64,000 bases of DNA from an uncultured Myxococcales bacterium (GTDB lineage: Bacteria > Myxococcota_A > UBA9042 > CAIXZC01). The stretch is from positions 124,001-188,000 of the forward strand of contig CAITUV010000046.1 of the NCBI GenBank assembly GCA_903895725.1, read 5' to 3'. Shown here in pieces: positions 51,591 through 60,023 of this stretch. The stretch's first letter is position 1, and each line of letters begins with the position of its first letter. The translations under genes and the position numbers were made by a program. The notes below the pieces were generated by a model. That model worked only from the letters and a program-made list of their open reading frames with translations. It searched no databases and was not told the DNA's origin.

Positions 51591-53042
51591 TCAGGGGCAG
51601 AACAGGTACCCGCAGTACCACGGGGGCGTCAGCTTGTACCTCCCTCCGACATCGTTGATCAGGGAGACTTTGCCGCTGGGGTCTTCGACGTACGCGACCT
51701 CCCACACCTGGCACATCTGGAGCTCGACATCCGCCGACTCGAAGACCAGCATCCCGTAGATCCAGACGCGGACGGTCGCAATGGAAGGTCCGTAGCCATG
51801 GTCGTCCCAGTAATGAACGCCGATCTTGTACAGCCCCGGTTCCATGGGCCCGAAGGCAATCGCCTCGGGGCCCGGCTGCCCGTTGCCGTTCCCCACGTAG
51901 GAGGGGTTTCCCGCCGGTCCCGGAGGCGGCCAGTCGGGGTCGGGATTGCACCAGAAGCAGTCCCAGGGAATATCGAACCAGCCTTCCGGGCTGCCGTCAC
52001 CGTCCAGGTCGGGACCCGCGGCATCCGGGTGCAGGAAATGCAGGTCCAGGTCCGCGCTTGCTTCGGGGCCCTGATCGTTCTCATCGGGGTCCGCGGGCGT
52101 GTGCCAGAAGAGCTCGATTCGAATCGTCTCGTCGGGGACTACGGCCACCTCGTACTCGGCAGGGCAGCAGGAAGGCGTGTTGTCCAGGTCGTAGACCACG
52201 AGATAGAACGCGTAGGTCCCTGCCAGGTCGACCTCGAAGGTGGGGGTCGGATGGCTGGACGACGGGACGAACTGAGAGGCCGATCCCTCCGGTCGCTCGA
52301 CGTCCCATTCCCACTTTGCGACGGCCCCCTCCTGCCCGCACTGCTGGAAGCTCGTGTTGCCGCTGAGGTGGAGGACGGTCCCCGGAACGACCTCGTTCCC
52401 CTCTGCGCACTCGATGACGGCTTCGGGGGCTTCCAGGATGACGCTCGCCCCATTCACTGCGATGCTGTCCGGAGAGGTTCCGCTGCTGCTGGCGACCCGC
52501 ACGGTTGCCTCGAACAGCACGATTTGGCCCGCTGCATCCACGGGGCTGGCTTCGGTCGGAGCGAATACCACTTGTACGGACACGGCTGCGCCAGGCGGAA
52601 TGGTCAGCGGCGTCTCCGGCGTTGGCAGGTTGGCAAGCCCGGAAAGGTCCAGGGAGAAGGCCGGATGGGAATCGGCAGCCAGTGCGATGTCGTACAGCTC
52701 CAGCGGGACCGAACCGCACGATTCGATGGCGAGCTCCACGGTCTTGTCGTGGAGGCACTGCACACCCCCGAAGCTCAGTTCCGCCGGGTTGACAGCAATG
52801 CACGGAGTGCCTGTCGATTCCGAACTCACCGAATCGCCCGGCTTCTCGGTGATGTCCTGGCCGTTCGGGGCAGAAGGCGAGTCGTCCGTCACGCCGTCTT
52901 GTGCTCGGGAATCGGCTCCGGAGCGGCCGGAGTCGAGCGCGTCGTGTCCCGAGTCGCCCCCGGAGATGGGGCAACCGCATGTCCAGAAAGCCATCAACAG
53001 GAAGCCGCTCGCCCACCATGCCCGCAGGAGTCTCGTCGCCAT
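51591..53042 (-). CDS. lipoprotein with choice-of-anchor/ASH-like and PKD-like domains
   Basis: A 483-residue protein from the ATG at 53042 (GGAGG seven bases upstream); the signal ends MAFWTCGC. After an Asp/Ser-rich linker, residues ~80-200 (NPAELSFGGVQCLHDKTVELAIESCGSVPLEL) look like the ASH/choice-of-anchor-D immunoglobulin-like repeats. Residues ~205-300 look like a PKD domain (GTVLHLSGNTSF, KWEWDVERPEG, FYLVVYDLDN). The last ~180 residues form a further beta-rich domain (LHFLHPDAAGPDLDGDG, YKIGVHYWDDHGYG). It is probably a surface-exposed structural or binding protein. It is convergent with the selenoprotein gene, 45 bp from its stop. Confidence 0.8.
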   Translation of the reverse strand: MATRLLRAWWASGFLLMAFWTCGCPISGGDSGHDALDSGRSGADSRAQDGVTDDSPSAPNGQDITEKPGDSVSSESTGTPCIAVNPAELSFGGVQCLHDKTVELAIESCGSVPLELYDIALAADSHPAFSLDLSGLANLPTPETPLTIPPGAAVSVQVVFAPTEASPVDAAGQIVLFEATVRVASSSGTSPDSIAVNGASVILEAPEAVIECAEGNEVVPGTVLHLSGNTSFQQCGQEGAVAKWEWDVERPEGSASQFVPSSSHPTPTFEVDLAGTYAFYLVVYDLDNTPSCCPAEYEVAVVPDETIRIELFWHTPADPDENDQGPEASADLDLHFLHPDAAGPDLDGDGSPEGWFDIPWDCFWCNPDPDWPPPGPAGNPSYVGNGNGQPGPEAIAFGPMEPGLYKIGVHYWDDHGYGPSIATVRVWIYGMLVFESADVELQMCQVWEVAYVEDPSGKVSLINDVGGRYKLTPPWYCGYLFCP

Positions 53043-53159
53043 CTGTGTCCTCCGCTCGCCCCGCCGCATGAAAACACCGGACATCGACCGACGTGATCAG
53101 GCAAGTGGTCCCCGGGCCTATTCGGCATACCCCAGATCCCGGACGTCCACGCTGGCCAG

Positions 53160-54227
53160 CTACCGCAGGATTCTGCCGCTCCGCTCTCCTCTTCGGCGGG
53201 CCACCAGGAGCAGCGCAGACAGCAGGAGAAGCAGCCCGCCGGATGCCGAGGCTGCAGCGCACGGTCCGGCAGAGCACGATCCTCCCCCGTCCGAAGTTCC
53301 GCCGGTCTTCGATGAGCCGTCGGAAGTGACGTCCCCGGAGGATCCGTTGGCATCGATGCCGCCCGTCGAGGCTCCCCCGAACTCAGCATCCAGCTCGGCC
53401 CCGCACGCCGACTCGAGGGCCTCGCAATCCCCCTCCTTGTCCGCGAGACATTCGATCGCGGCCTTCATGCCGGCCTGGGTTTCCGGTTCGGCCAGCAGGA
53501 ACGAGCACTGGTACTTGCATTCCAGGACCATGTCCGAGCCGTCGGTGATCGTGTCCTCCTTGCCGGCAGAACTGCTCTGCTTCGACACGGACCCCTTCTC
53601 GCCTTCGCCGTCCTCCTGCCAGCACGGGCCGATCTTCTCGCAAAAGGCATCGCACTCGGGCTTCAGCACGATCTTCGCCAGGTCGATGTCGCACTGGCCC
53701 AGCTCGAGAATGCACTTGGCCCCCTCGAAGGTGCCGCCCTCTCCGTACTCGTACAGCACGCATTCGAGCGCACAGCTCTCCAGCTCGTGACAGGACGAGT
53801 CCGACTTGCACCACTCGTCCTCGGGGCGGCAGCGGTGGCGCACGCAGACCTGGCCTTCGGGGCATTCGTCCACAGCGTCGCACGATGCCGATTTCGCCCC
53901 GCCCTCGTGGTCCACGCACCCGCCCTTGACGCAATCCTGGGGCTCTGTGCAGTCAGCCCCGGTCGAGCAGCCGACCCGATCGGACCCTCCGCAGGCACAG
54001 GCTTCGTTGATGCACTCGCACCCTTCGGGGCACCCACTGTCCCCATCGCCGAACTCGCCGCCGGGAATGCAGATCTGCGTTCCGGGCCCCTGGTCGTGGC
54101 ATTTCCCCTGGATGCACTCTGCCCAGCCGCGACACTCCCAGTCGGTTTCGCAAGCCTCCCAGGCATGCGCAGTTCCGCCGGCCGCCAGGACCAGAGAGAA
54201 CACAAGAAGTCCCATTCGCATCATCAT
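53160..54227 (-). CDS. Cys-rich exported protein with MYXO-CTERM-like tail (paralogue of 22198-23253)
   Basis: A 355-residue protein starting at the first of three ATG codons (54227). It has a signal sequence (MGLLVFSLVLAAGGTAHA), and the same Cys-rich and central domains as the copy at 22198, with about one change in ten. Its tail is CSAGPC, then ASASGGLLLLLSALLLVARRRG, a clear MYXO-CTERM arrangement. The promoter (54275-54302) is also duplicated. Differences concentrate in the Ser/Gly linker and the tail. Confidence 0.82.
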   Translation of the reverse strand: MMMRMGLLVFSLVLAAGGTAHAWEACETDWECRGWAECIQGKCHDQGPGTQICIPGGEFGDGDSGCPEGCECINEACACGGSDRVGCSTGADCTEPQDCVKGGCVDHEGGAKSASCDAVDECPEGQVCVRHRCRPEDEWCKSDSSCHELESCALECVLYEYGEGGTFEGAKCILELGQCDIDLAKIVLKPECDAFCEKIGPCWQEDGEGEKGSVSKQSSSAGKEDTITDGSDMVLECKYQCSFLLAEPETQAGMKAAIECLADKEGDCEALESACGAELDAEFGGASTGGIDANGSSGDVTSDGSSKTGGTSDGGGSCSAGPCAAASASGGLLLLLSALLLVARRRGERSGRILR

Positions 54228-54274
54228 GACGCTTCCCCCCATTTCGTGCGCCTGAACACAATCGCTGCAACAGA

Positions 54275-54302
54275 ATGGTAGTCTGCTGAGGACGGCTGTC
54301 AA
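54275..54302 (-). promoter_or_regulatory. sigma-70 promoter of the MYXO-CTERM gene (copy 2)
   Basis: On the minus strand TTGACA (54302-54297), 16 bp, TACCAT (54280-54275). Sequence conservation with the copy at 23300-23327 ends just upstream of the -35, which marks the duplication border. Confidence 0.6.
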
Positions 54303-54473
54303 GACTCGGGCGGATCGCAGGTTCCACGCCCCTGGCACGCAAACTGCAAGGTCCCTACACAGGCGCCGCCCCCGTCGGCACCTGACGCACCGGTGGACGG
54401 CCTCCGGTGCCATTCGGGCGGGGCCGGATGGTGCGATGCGACCCGTGCTACTTGTTTACAGGCGAGGTGTGAT

Positions 54474-55556
54474 ATGCTGAGAATCTCTACGGCGGCTGCG
54501 TTGTTATCACTCGTCCTCTGGGCAGCCGCCTGCGGTGAGAAGGGAAGCAAGGGGCAGGCAGCAGACTCCATGGACAGTCAGCACGCAGCCGAGGCCGGGG
54601 CCCTGTCGAGGGATGAGGCCGGTAGCCCGGATTGCGGGCCTCATCCTGCCGGCGTGGGAAGCTGCAACGAGTGCGAGTGCACCAACGCCGGGTGGGCGTG
54701 TACTCTGGCCGCCTGTGATGCCGGCGTCCACCTGGACGCCGATGGCTCTGGCCCGGACGCTGCCGACATCGCACTGGTCGGCAGCGACGTGCAGGAGAAG
54801 GGCAACTGCTGCGCATCCGACGCAGAGTGCACCTCGGCCATGGCCTGCATTATGACCCCGGGGGAGGAGCAGGGGACGTGCTCCCCCAAGCCCAACAAGC
54901 CCTTCTGCTACTTCGATTCCCACTGCCCGGTGCTCCACACGTGCGAAGGAGCCGCACTCTGCGCCTGCGGCGACGATTGCGACCCCGAGCGTGGAACCTG
55001 CAAGCCCTACGGAGGGGCCTGCTGTGCGGTCGATGCGGACTGTGGCCAGGGGGCCGCCTGTTACTGGAACGAGCCGCACGATGCCTCCATCTGCCTTCCG
55101 GTTCCCACGGCGTGGTACGAGTGCTGGGTCGATGCCGACTGCGAGCCGGACGAGCAGTGCGTCGACGAGTACTGGGCCCCCTGCCCCTACATGATGACCG
55201 GACCGTTCGAGTTCGGATACTGCCAGAAGTCCAAGTTCCTGGAGTGCGTGGCGAAGCACAGCGGATGCGACTGTGACCAGGGCTGTGCCGACGGCTACAG
55301 CGTGACCGTCTACCACCCGGCCGATGCCGGCGAGTTCCCCCCTGCCACCACGCCTCCGCAAGAATTGATGGACGTGGCGGTGGCCAAGTACGAGTGCGGC
55401 GTCTGCTCCTGCACCGAGTCCTGGGCCGTCAAGGACGCAGGCGTGTGGATGACTGAGGAACTGGGCAACGATGCGGAGAACTTCTGCGCCTTTCTCCTGG
55501 CGTTCGACGAGGCCTGCGGGGGCTGCCTGGTCGCATGGGAAGGCGGCTGCTGCTGA
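54474..55556 (+). CDS. Cys-rich secreted lipoprotein
   Basis: A 360-residue protein; the ATG at 54474 follows GCGAGGTG. MLRISTAAALLSLVLWAAAC has lipobox AAAC. The mature chain is Cys-rich without the CGxDGCGG module: CNECECTNAGWACTLAAC, CCASDAECTSAMAC, CYFDSHCPVLHTCEGAALC and CWVDADCEPDEQC, ending CGGCLVAWEGGCC. It resembles the EB/Dickkopf-like units of its neighbours only in spacing. It is divergent from the MYXO-CTERM gene. Confidence 0.75.
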   Translation: MLRISTAAALLSLVLWAAACGEKGSKGQAADSMDSQHAAEAGALSRDEAGSPDCGPHPAGVGSCNECECTNAGWACTLAACDAGVHLDADGSGPDAADIALVGSDVQEKGNCCASDAECTSAMACIMTPGEEQGTCSPKPNKPFCYFDSHCPVLHTCEGAALCACGDDCDPERGTCKPYGGACCAVDADCGQGAACYWNEPHDASICLPVPTAWYECWVDADCEPDEQCVDEYWAPCPYMMTGPFEFGYCQKSKFLECVAKHSGCDCDQGCADGYSVTVYHPADAGEFPPATTPPQELMDVAVAKYECGVCSCTESWAVKDAGVWMTEELGNDAENFCAFLLAFDEACGGCLVAWEGGCC

Positions 55557-55867
55557 GTTCCCGACTCGGCCGTGAAGCTGTCGGCGGCGCCTTCGCGTGT
55601 CTGGGGCTGTGCTCCCGTCCGTCAGGCACCTGCTCCAGCCCTGGGGCAGCCGAAGAGCGAGACCCAGTCCTGGGCAAGGCCCCGGACATTCGGGACCACG
55701 TCCCGCATTGGGCTCGGGCCCTGGCTGCAATTGCCGGGACATGCAGACTGTCTGGCATGCCGGCGCTCCGGCCCGACGGTTCCAGCTTCGAAGTCGGGAA
55801 CGTGGCTGGGGCCGCACAGCAGGCGTTGGGCGGGCTCCCTTACCCCCATCACCCCACCAGCCGACGT
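55557..55867. other. 311-bp intergenic gap without recognisable content
   Basis: It lies between convergent stops at 55556 and 55868. I see no gene with a ribosome binding site, no conserved repeat from elsewhere in the window and no convincing terminator hairpin. Confidence 0.5.
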
Positions 55868-57904
55868 TCACGTCGAGGAGAGGAGCTCGTTGGCCCTACG
55901 GATCGCCTCCTCGGTACCGGCGATTCCCAGGACGTCCCCGGCCTGGAGAGCTTCTCTGCCAGTCGGCAGGAGGACATTCTGGTTGCTGCGGCGGATGGCA
56001 ACGACCGTCGCTCCGGTCAGGGCCCGGAGGTTCAAGTCGATGAGCGTCTTGCCGACCACGAGGCTCTCCGGACGGATGGCGACCCCGAAGACCAGGTCGA
56101 AGCCCGGGATGGGCTTGGGCTCCGTCCTTCCCCCCTGGGTTCCCGATGCGGCCTGCCTCGCCAGGAGGTTGGCCACCCGCTGCGCCTGCGAACGGAATCC
56201 CCTCTCCACGTCGCCCTTCCCGCGCAGCATGGAGAACGCCACTGCCGCCAGGAGTCCGACGACGACGATTGCCGGAGTCGCTCCTGTGACGGGCCGGAGG
56301 ATCGCGCTGACGGGCCCCCCCACGCCAAGCAACACCCCGAGCCAGACGAGAACGCGGTAGGTGCCTTGCAGCAAGGGGGTAGCAGGACGGACTTCCGCCT
56401 CCGCCGACGTCACGACGGACCTGCTCACCAGGCCGGCCAGCAAACCGGTGTTGCGAAGCAGGCTGATGACGAAAGGGGTCGCCAGCAGCGTCCAGCCCCC
56501 CGCCAACACCCAGCCGGCAGCATCCTCGGAAAGGGGAAGGGTGTCGACGACGAGGTCCCACACTTCTTTCCGGGCGAGCACCGCGGCCACGGCGATACCT
56601 GCGAGAACGGCAGAGTCCACAAGGATGACCCGCACAGCTCGACGAATCGGAGACCGGGCCGACTCGGAGCCCATCCCCCGCCTCCACGCCTCAAACCATC
56701 GTTCGTAGACGCCCAGCAGGTGGCTCACCCTGCCCGGCAATCGGCTCCCGACCCAGCGACCCAGTTGTTCCGACCGGCCGAACAGGAGCGGCGTCGTGAA
56801 CGCCGTGAGGATTGCCGTCGTCACCAGCATCGACCGCAGCTCGCCTCGGACAATGCCTGCCGCGATTCCGATTCCCGCCATGATGAAGGAGAACTCCCCG
56901 ATCTGCCCCAGTGACAATCCCGCAGACAGGGATCTGCCCAGGCCGTTGCCGGATACCACCCCTGCGACCGAGACGCTGACGAACTGGGCCAGGATGACGA
57001 TGCCCACCAGCAGCAGTGACTGCGGGAGCAAGCTTGCGGCAGCCATGGGGTCTACCGTCATGCCGATGGAAACGAAAAAGATCGCGGCAAACACGTCCCG
57101 GAGAGGGCGGATGAGAGGCTCCACAGCCTTCTCCTCCCCAGATTCGGCGACCAGAACGCCCGCCACGAAGGCCCCCAGTGCCACGGAGTACCCAAGCCCC
57201 TCGGCCAGGACGGCGATTCCGAAGCAAAGCCCCGTGACGACGACAACCAGGATCTCCGGACTCCCGAGTCGGGCAGACAGGCGGACCAGCCTGGGAATGA
57301 AGAGCATCCCCCCGACGACCAACGCCACCAGGACGACGGCCAATCGGCCAAGGGTCGTAGCGAGCTCGCCGGCAGCCAGCCCCTGCCCCGATGCGACGCC
57401 GGTAACGACTGCGATCAGCACGACAGCCGCCAGATCCTGGATCACCAGGACTCCGAAGACGAACTCACGGACGGATGCAGCTACCGGTCGCTGATCGAAC
57501 ACTTTGCTCACGACCATGGTGCTTGAAATGCACACAGCGGCGCCGAGGAACACCGCCTCCGTCGTGGACCAGTCCAGGAACAGCCCCATCGAGAGGCCAC
57601 ACCAGAAGAGGAAGCTCATCTGGAGAACAGCGGTCAGACCAGAAGTCGGAAGCACATGGAGGAATCTCCGCACGCGGAACTCGAGCCCGATGGCGAACAT
57701 CACGAGCAGAACCCCGAACTCGGCCATGCTCTCCACCCGGTGGGGCTCAGCGAACAACGGGACCGGAATGTAGGGGCCCACGACGAGGCCGGCAAGCAGG
57801 TACCCCACGACGGTGGACTGCTTCAGCAAACGCATCACGACGGAGATTGCCGCCGCAACGCAGAGGACGATTGCAAGGTCTGAAACGAACGTCGGAGCGG
57901 TCAT
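55868..57904 (-). CDS. CPA2-type cation:proton antiporter with TrkA-C domain
   Basis: A 678-residue membrane protein from the ATG at 57904 (AGGAC upstream); the GTG/ATG codons further up lack support. The first ~390 residues form the Na+/H+ exchanger fold: VVGYLLAGLVVGP, FAIGLEFRVRRFL, STMVVSKVF, FVFGVLVIQDLAAV, and AIFFVSIGMTVDP. A second membrane block follows (~440-575). The C-terminal ~75 residues form a TrkA-C-type ligand-binding domain (LVVGKTLIDLNLRALTGATVVAI, ALQAGDVLGIAG). The protein would exchange K+ or Na+ for protons at the inner membrane, gated by the cytoplasmic domain. It lacks a full RCK-N/TrkA-N domain. It stands alone with a small zinc ribbon gene upstream. Confidence 0.88.
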   Translation of the reverse strand: MTAPTFVSDLAIVLCVAAAISVVMRLLKQSTVVGYLLAGLVVGPYIPVPLFAEPHRVESMAEFGVLLVMFAIGLEFRVRRFLHVLPTSGLTAVLQMSFLFWCGLSMGLFLDWSTTEAVFLGAAVCISSTMVVSKVFDQRPVAASVREFVFGVLVIQDLAAVVLIAVVTGVASGQGLAAGELATTLGRLAVVLVALVVGGMLFIPRLVRLSARLGSPEILVVVVTGLCFGIAVLAEGLGYSVALGAFVAGVLVAESGEEKAVEPLIRPLRDVFAAIFFVSIGMTVDPMAAASLLPQSLLLVGIVILAQFVSVSVAGVVSGNGLGRSLSAGLSLGQIGEFSFIMAGIGIAAGIVRGELRSMLVTTAILTAFTTPLLFGRSEQLGRWVGSRLPGRVSHLLGVYERWFEAWRRGMGSESARSPIRRAVRVILVDSAVLAGIAVAAVLARKEVWDLVVDTLPLSEDAAGWVLAGGWTLLATPFVISLLRNTGLLAGLVSRSVVTSAEAEVRPATPLLQGTYRVLVWLGVLLGVGGPVSAILRPVTGATPAIVVVGLLAAVAFSMLRGKGDVERGFRSQAQRVANLLARQAASGTQGGRTEPKPIPGFDLVFGVAIRPESLVVGKTLIDLNLRALTGATVVAIRRSNQNVLLPTGREALQAGDVLGIAGTEEAIRRANELLSST

Positions 57905-57970
57905 CGAACGTCCTGATCTCCCCCCGTCACTGCCCGGCTGCAAGTCGCTGCAAGCCACCGGCTACGGCCG

Positions 57971-58177
57971 CTACCTCGGAGACTCCCCATCCGGCGGCCG
58001 GCGGAAGGCCCTCTCGCCCATCTCCCGGGAGAACGTCTTGTGGCACTTCCGGCAGACATAGGCTGCGTCCCGGTCGGCTCGTCCCCGGATCTGCTGATGC
58101 CCGCAGTGAGTGCACTTGACCCTCACCAGTCCTACCGCCGCAACGATTCCGAACAACCAACTCATGGTCCGGAGCAT
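57971..58177 (-). CDS. small zinc ribbon protein
   Basis: A 68-residue protein; the ATG at 58177 follows GAGGAAGT. Cys22-x2-Cys25 (VKCTHCGH) and Cys42-x2-Cys45 (VCRKCHKTF) form a zinc ribbon; the N-terminal MSWLFGIVAAVGLVRV is short and hydrophobic and could be a membrane tag. The function is unknown. It lies 66 bp upstream of the antiporter gene in the same direction and may be cotranscribed. Confidence 0.65.
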   Translation of the reverse strand: MLRTMSWLFGIVAAVGLVRVKCTHCGHQQIRGRADRDAAYVCRKCHKTFSREMGERAFRRPPDGESPR

Positions 58178-58440
58178 ACTTCCTCAAGCCGCCCGAAACA
58201 ACAGCTTTGCATCGAGCCCGGTCCCCTTGTTCGGACCCTCCGCATGCGCCGTGAGCTCGAGCGGCCTGCGACCGGTCCTGGCGGGCTTCTCGGCCGGCAT
58301 GATCTCGGCCCACCCAGGAGATCTTCCACACGGGCACATGACCGATGTTCCCGGCAGCTCACGGTACGTTCACGTGCCCCTGGAGATGGTGCCCCTCCCG
58401 GTGCTATGCTTTCTTTGCCGTAATGGCCTGGAGGTCCACG

Positions 58441-58530
58441 ATGATCAACGAGTGGTTCGAAAGCACGTTCTCCTGGAGCGTCCAAGACCTCGCGGATGGG
58501 ATCCGTGCGGTTGAGAGGTGGTGCCAATGA
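58441..58530 (+). CDS. 29-residue small protein, first gene of a rightward operon
   Basis: The ATG at 58441 has GGAGG seven bases upstream. The peptide opens MINEWFESTFSWSVQDLADG and ends RWCQ. Its TGA overlaps the ATG of the next gene (ATGA at 58527-58530), typical of translational coupling. It may be a genuine small protein or a leader for the downstream gene. Confidence 0.45.
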   Translation: MINEWFESTFSWSVQDLADGIRAVERWCQ

Positions 58531-59099
58531 GAAGCGGGAGTGACGTGCTGGTCGAGATCCGCCGCCGCGCCGCGGCCGGCCGGCCACTGAACTCGGGGGC
58601 CAATCGCGGCGACTGGCTCTATGCCAATGCGGTCAGGTTCTTCGGTTCCTGGGGTCAGGCGGTGGAGGCGGCCGGGTTCCGATATGACCATGTCAAGCTC
58701 CGCAACCTGTCGCGTGCGGAAGTACTTCGGAGACTCCGTGCGCTGGTCGGACGCGGCGAGCCGGTACTGGCCACCCGGCACCCGCAACTGCGGCAGGCAG
58801 CGGGCAACTACTTCGCGAGTTGGAAGGAAGCCCTTGTTGCAGCCGGAGCCGACCCGACGGACGGCAGGAAGTGGACCCGCGCGACGGTGGCGGCGGCCAT
58901 TGCGAGAGACATTGCCCTCGGGCTCCCCGTCAACTCCGTTGCGATGGTGAAAGGGAACGAAGGGCTGTACGCTGCCGGCCGGCGTCGATTCGGGAGTTGG
59001 GCGAAGGCAGTGGAGGCGGCAACACGGACGGGCCCGCCGGATCGAGAGGACTCGAACACCAGCAGGAGGATCTCGTGTCCACGCAACTCGACATCCTGA
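58527..59099 (+). CDS. protein with three homing-endonuclease-associated-type repeats
   Basis: A 190-residue protein from the ATG at 58527 (GAGAGGTGG upstream). It contains a ~55-residue repeat three times, each ending in a pattern like LYANAVRFFGSWGQAVEAAG: near residues 30-50, at AAGNYFASWKEALVAAGAD, and at LYAAGRRRFGSWAKAVEAA. Each repeat opens with a helix of the type RAEVLRRLRALVGRGEPV. Such repeats accompany HNH or homing endonucleases and are probably DNA-binding helical units. No nuclease domain is present here. It overlaps the HD gene at its 3' end by 25 bp, so the two belong to one operon. Confidence 0.65.
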   Translation: MRSGSDVLVEIRRRAAAGRPLNSGANRGDWLYANAVRFFGSWGQAVEAAGFRYDHVKLRNLSRAEVLRRLRALVGRGEPVLATRHPQLRQAAGNYFASWKEALVAAGADPTDGRKWTRATVAAAIARDIALGLPVNSVAMVKGNEGLYAAGRRRFGSWAKAVEAATRTGPPDREDSNTSRRISCPRNSTS

Positions 59100-59674
59100 A
59101 GCAGCTCGAGGCCCACGAGGTGGCACCGCAGTTCGACGCCTGGCTCAATGCCGTGGTCGCTCATCGGGCTGCACATCCCGACCTGTGGAACGGGCTCAGA
59201 GCCGCCGAACGCTCCTACCTGCACGGCCGGCGTCACTGGACCCGGGTGGCCTGCCTGGGGCTCGCCATGCTCCGGGAGCGGGAGCCTCACCGACCTCCCC
59301 TGGATCACCTGGCTCCTCCCCTGGCGGTTCTCGAGCACCGGTTCCTGCTGGCTGCGTTCTTCCACGACATCGGCCGCCTGGACGAGGGGAGGGATACGGG
59401 CCATGCCGGCCGCGGTGAACGGGTGTTCCGGTTCATGGCCCCGGTCCTGTCCGTGGATCCCGGTGACATCGAGTCCGCTGCCGTCGCAATCCGGAATCAC
59501 GCCTCCGACCCGGCGGTCCTTCCCGGTGCCGACCTCGTCGCCGCCTGCATCGCCGATGCGGACCGCCTGGACCGTGCCCGGCTGTACGAACGCCCCCTCC
59601 CCGACTGCATGTACCCTGTGCTGCCGTGGGAGAAGTGGGCGGAGGCGGCGTGGGAGTGGGGGACGGGGGGGTAG
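59075..59674 (+). CDS. HD-domain hydrolase
   Basis: A 199-residue protein from the GTG at 59075 (GGAGG six bases upstream), starting inside the preceding gene. It has the HD signature: His in SYLHGRRHWTRV, the His-Asp pair in LLAAFFHDIGRLDEG, and the distant Asp in CIADADRLDRARL. HD proteins are metal-dependent phosphohydrolases acting on nucleotides or cyclic nucleotides; the substrate here is unknown. Confidence 0.8.
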   Translation: MSTQLDILKQLEAHEVAPQFDAWLNAVVAHRAAHPDLWNGLRAAERSYLHGRRHWTRVACLGLAMLREREPHRPPLDHLAPPLAVLEHRFLLAAFFHDIGRLDEGRDTGHAGRGERVFRFMAPVLSVDPGDIESAAVAIRNHASDPAVLPGADLVAACIADADRLDRARLYERPLPDCMYPVLPWEKWAEAAWEWGTGG

Positions 59675-59732
59675 GGGTGAGCCGGAAGCACAAGAGAAGC
59701 TGATGCTCGGGACCGCAACGTGAGGCATGGCC

Positions 59733-60023
59733 ATGGGGAAGAAGAGCCGGTTGAAGAAAGGGCGAAATGTGCGTTCATTCACTTCACCCCGGGGGGACTT
59801 CGCTGGAATCCCCCCCGAGGCGGGAGAACGGCTGCTGCAAGATGCGAGGAGACTCCTGGGGGATGACGCACCGACCAGGATCCTGCCGACGAGCACCGCT
59901 TTCCCCGGTCACAGGAAGATGTCCGCAGTCCTCGAAGAACTGATATCGAGCGAACTCGAAGCCATCCCCGGCGATGCCCCCTTCGGCGAGTCAGCTCCTG
60001 CGCTTCCTCGGGCGGCATGGTGA
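59733..60023 (+). CDS. small basic protein, probably 3'-truncated
   Basis: It has 96 residues from the ATG at 59733 (GAGG seven bases upstream; another ATG at 59727). The start MGKKSRLKKGRNVRSF is basic; then comes GERLLQDARRLLGDDAPTRIL and a helical SAVLEELISSELEAI. The last ~12 residues are the antisense of the methylase gene, so the true C-terminus appears to have been lost at the same junction, near 59995, that cut the methylase. I do not recognise a family. Confidence 0.45.
   Translation: MGKKSRLKKGRNVRSFTSPRGDFAGIPPEAGERLLQDARRLLGDDAPTRILPTSTAFPGHRKMSAVLEELISSELEAIPGDAPFGESAPALPRAAW

Noticed and set aside
52354..53790. 478-codon plus-strand open frame spanning the end of one leftward gene and part of another
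   Set aside because: It crosses an intergenic region and two real genes on the other strand, and has no ribosome binding site or domain.
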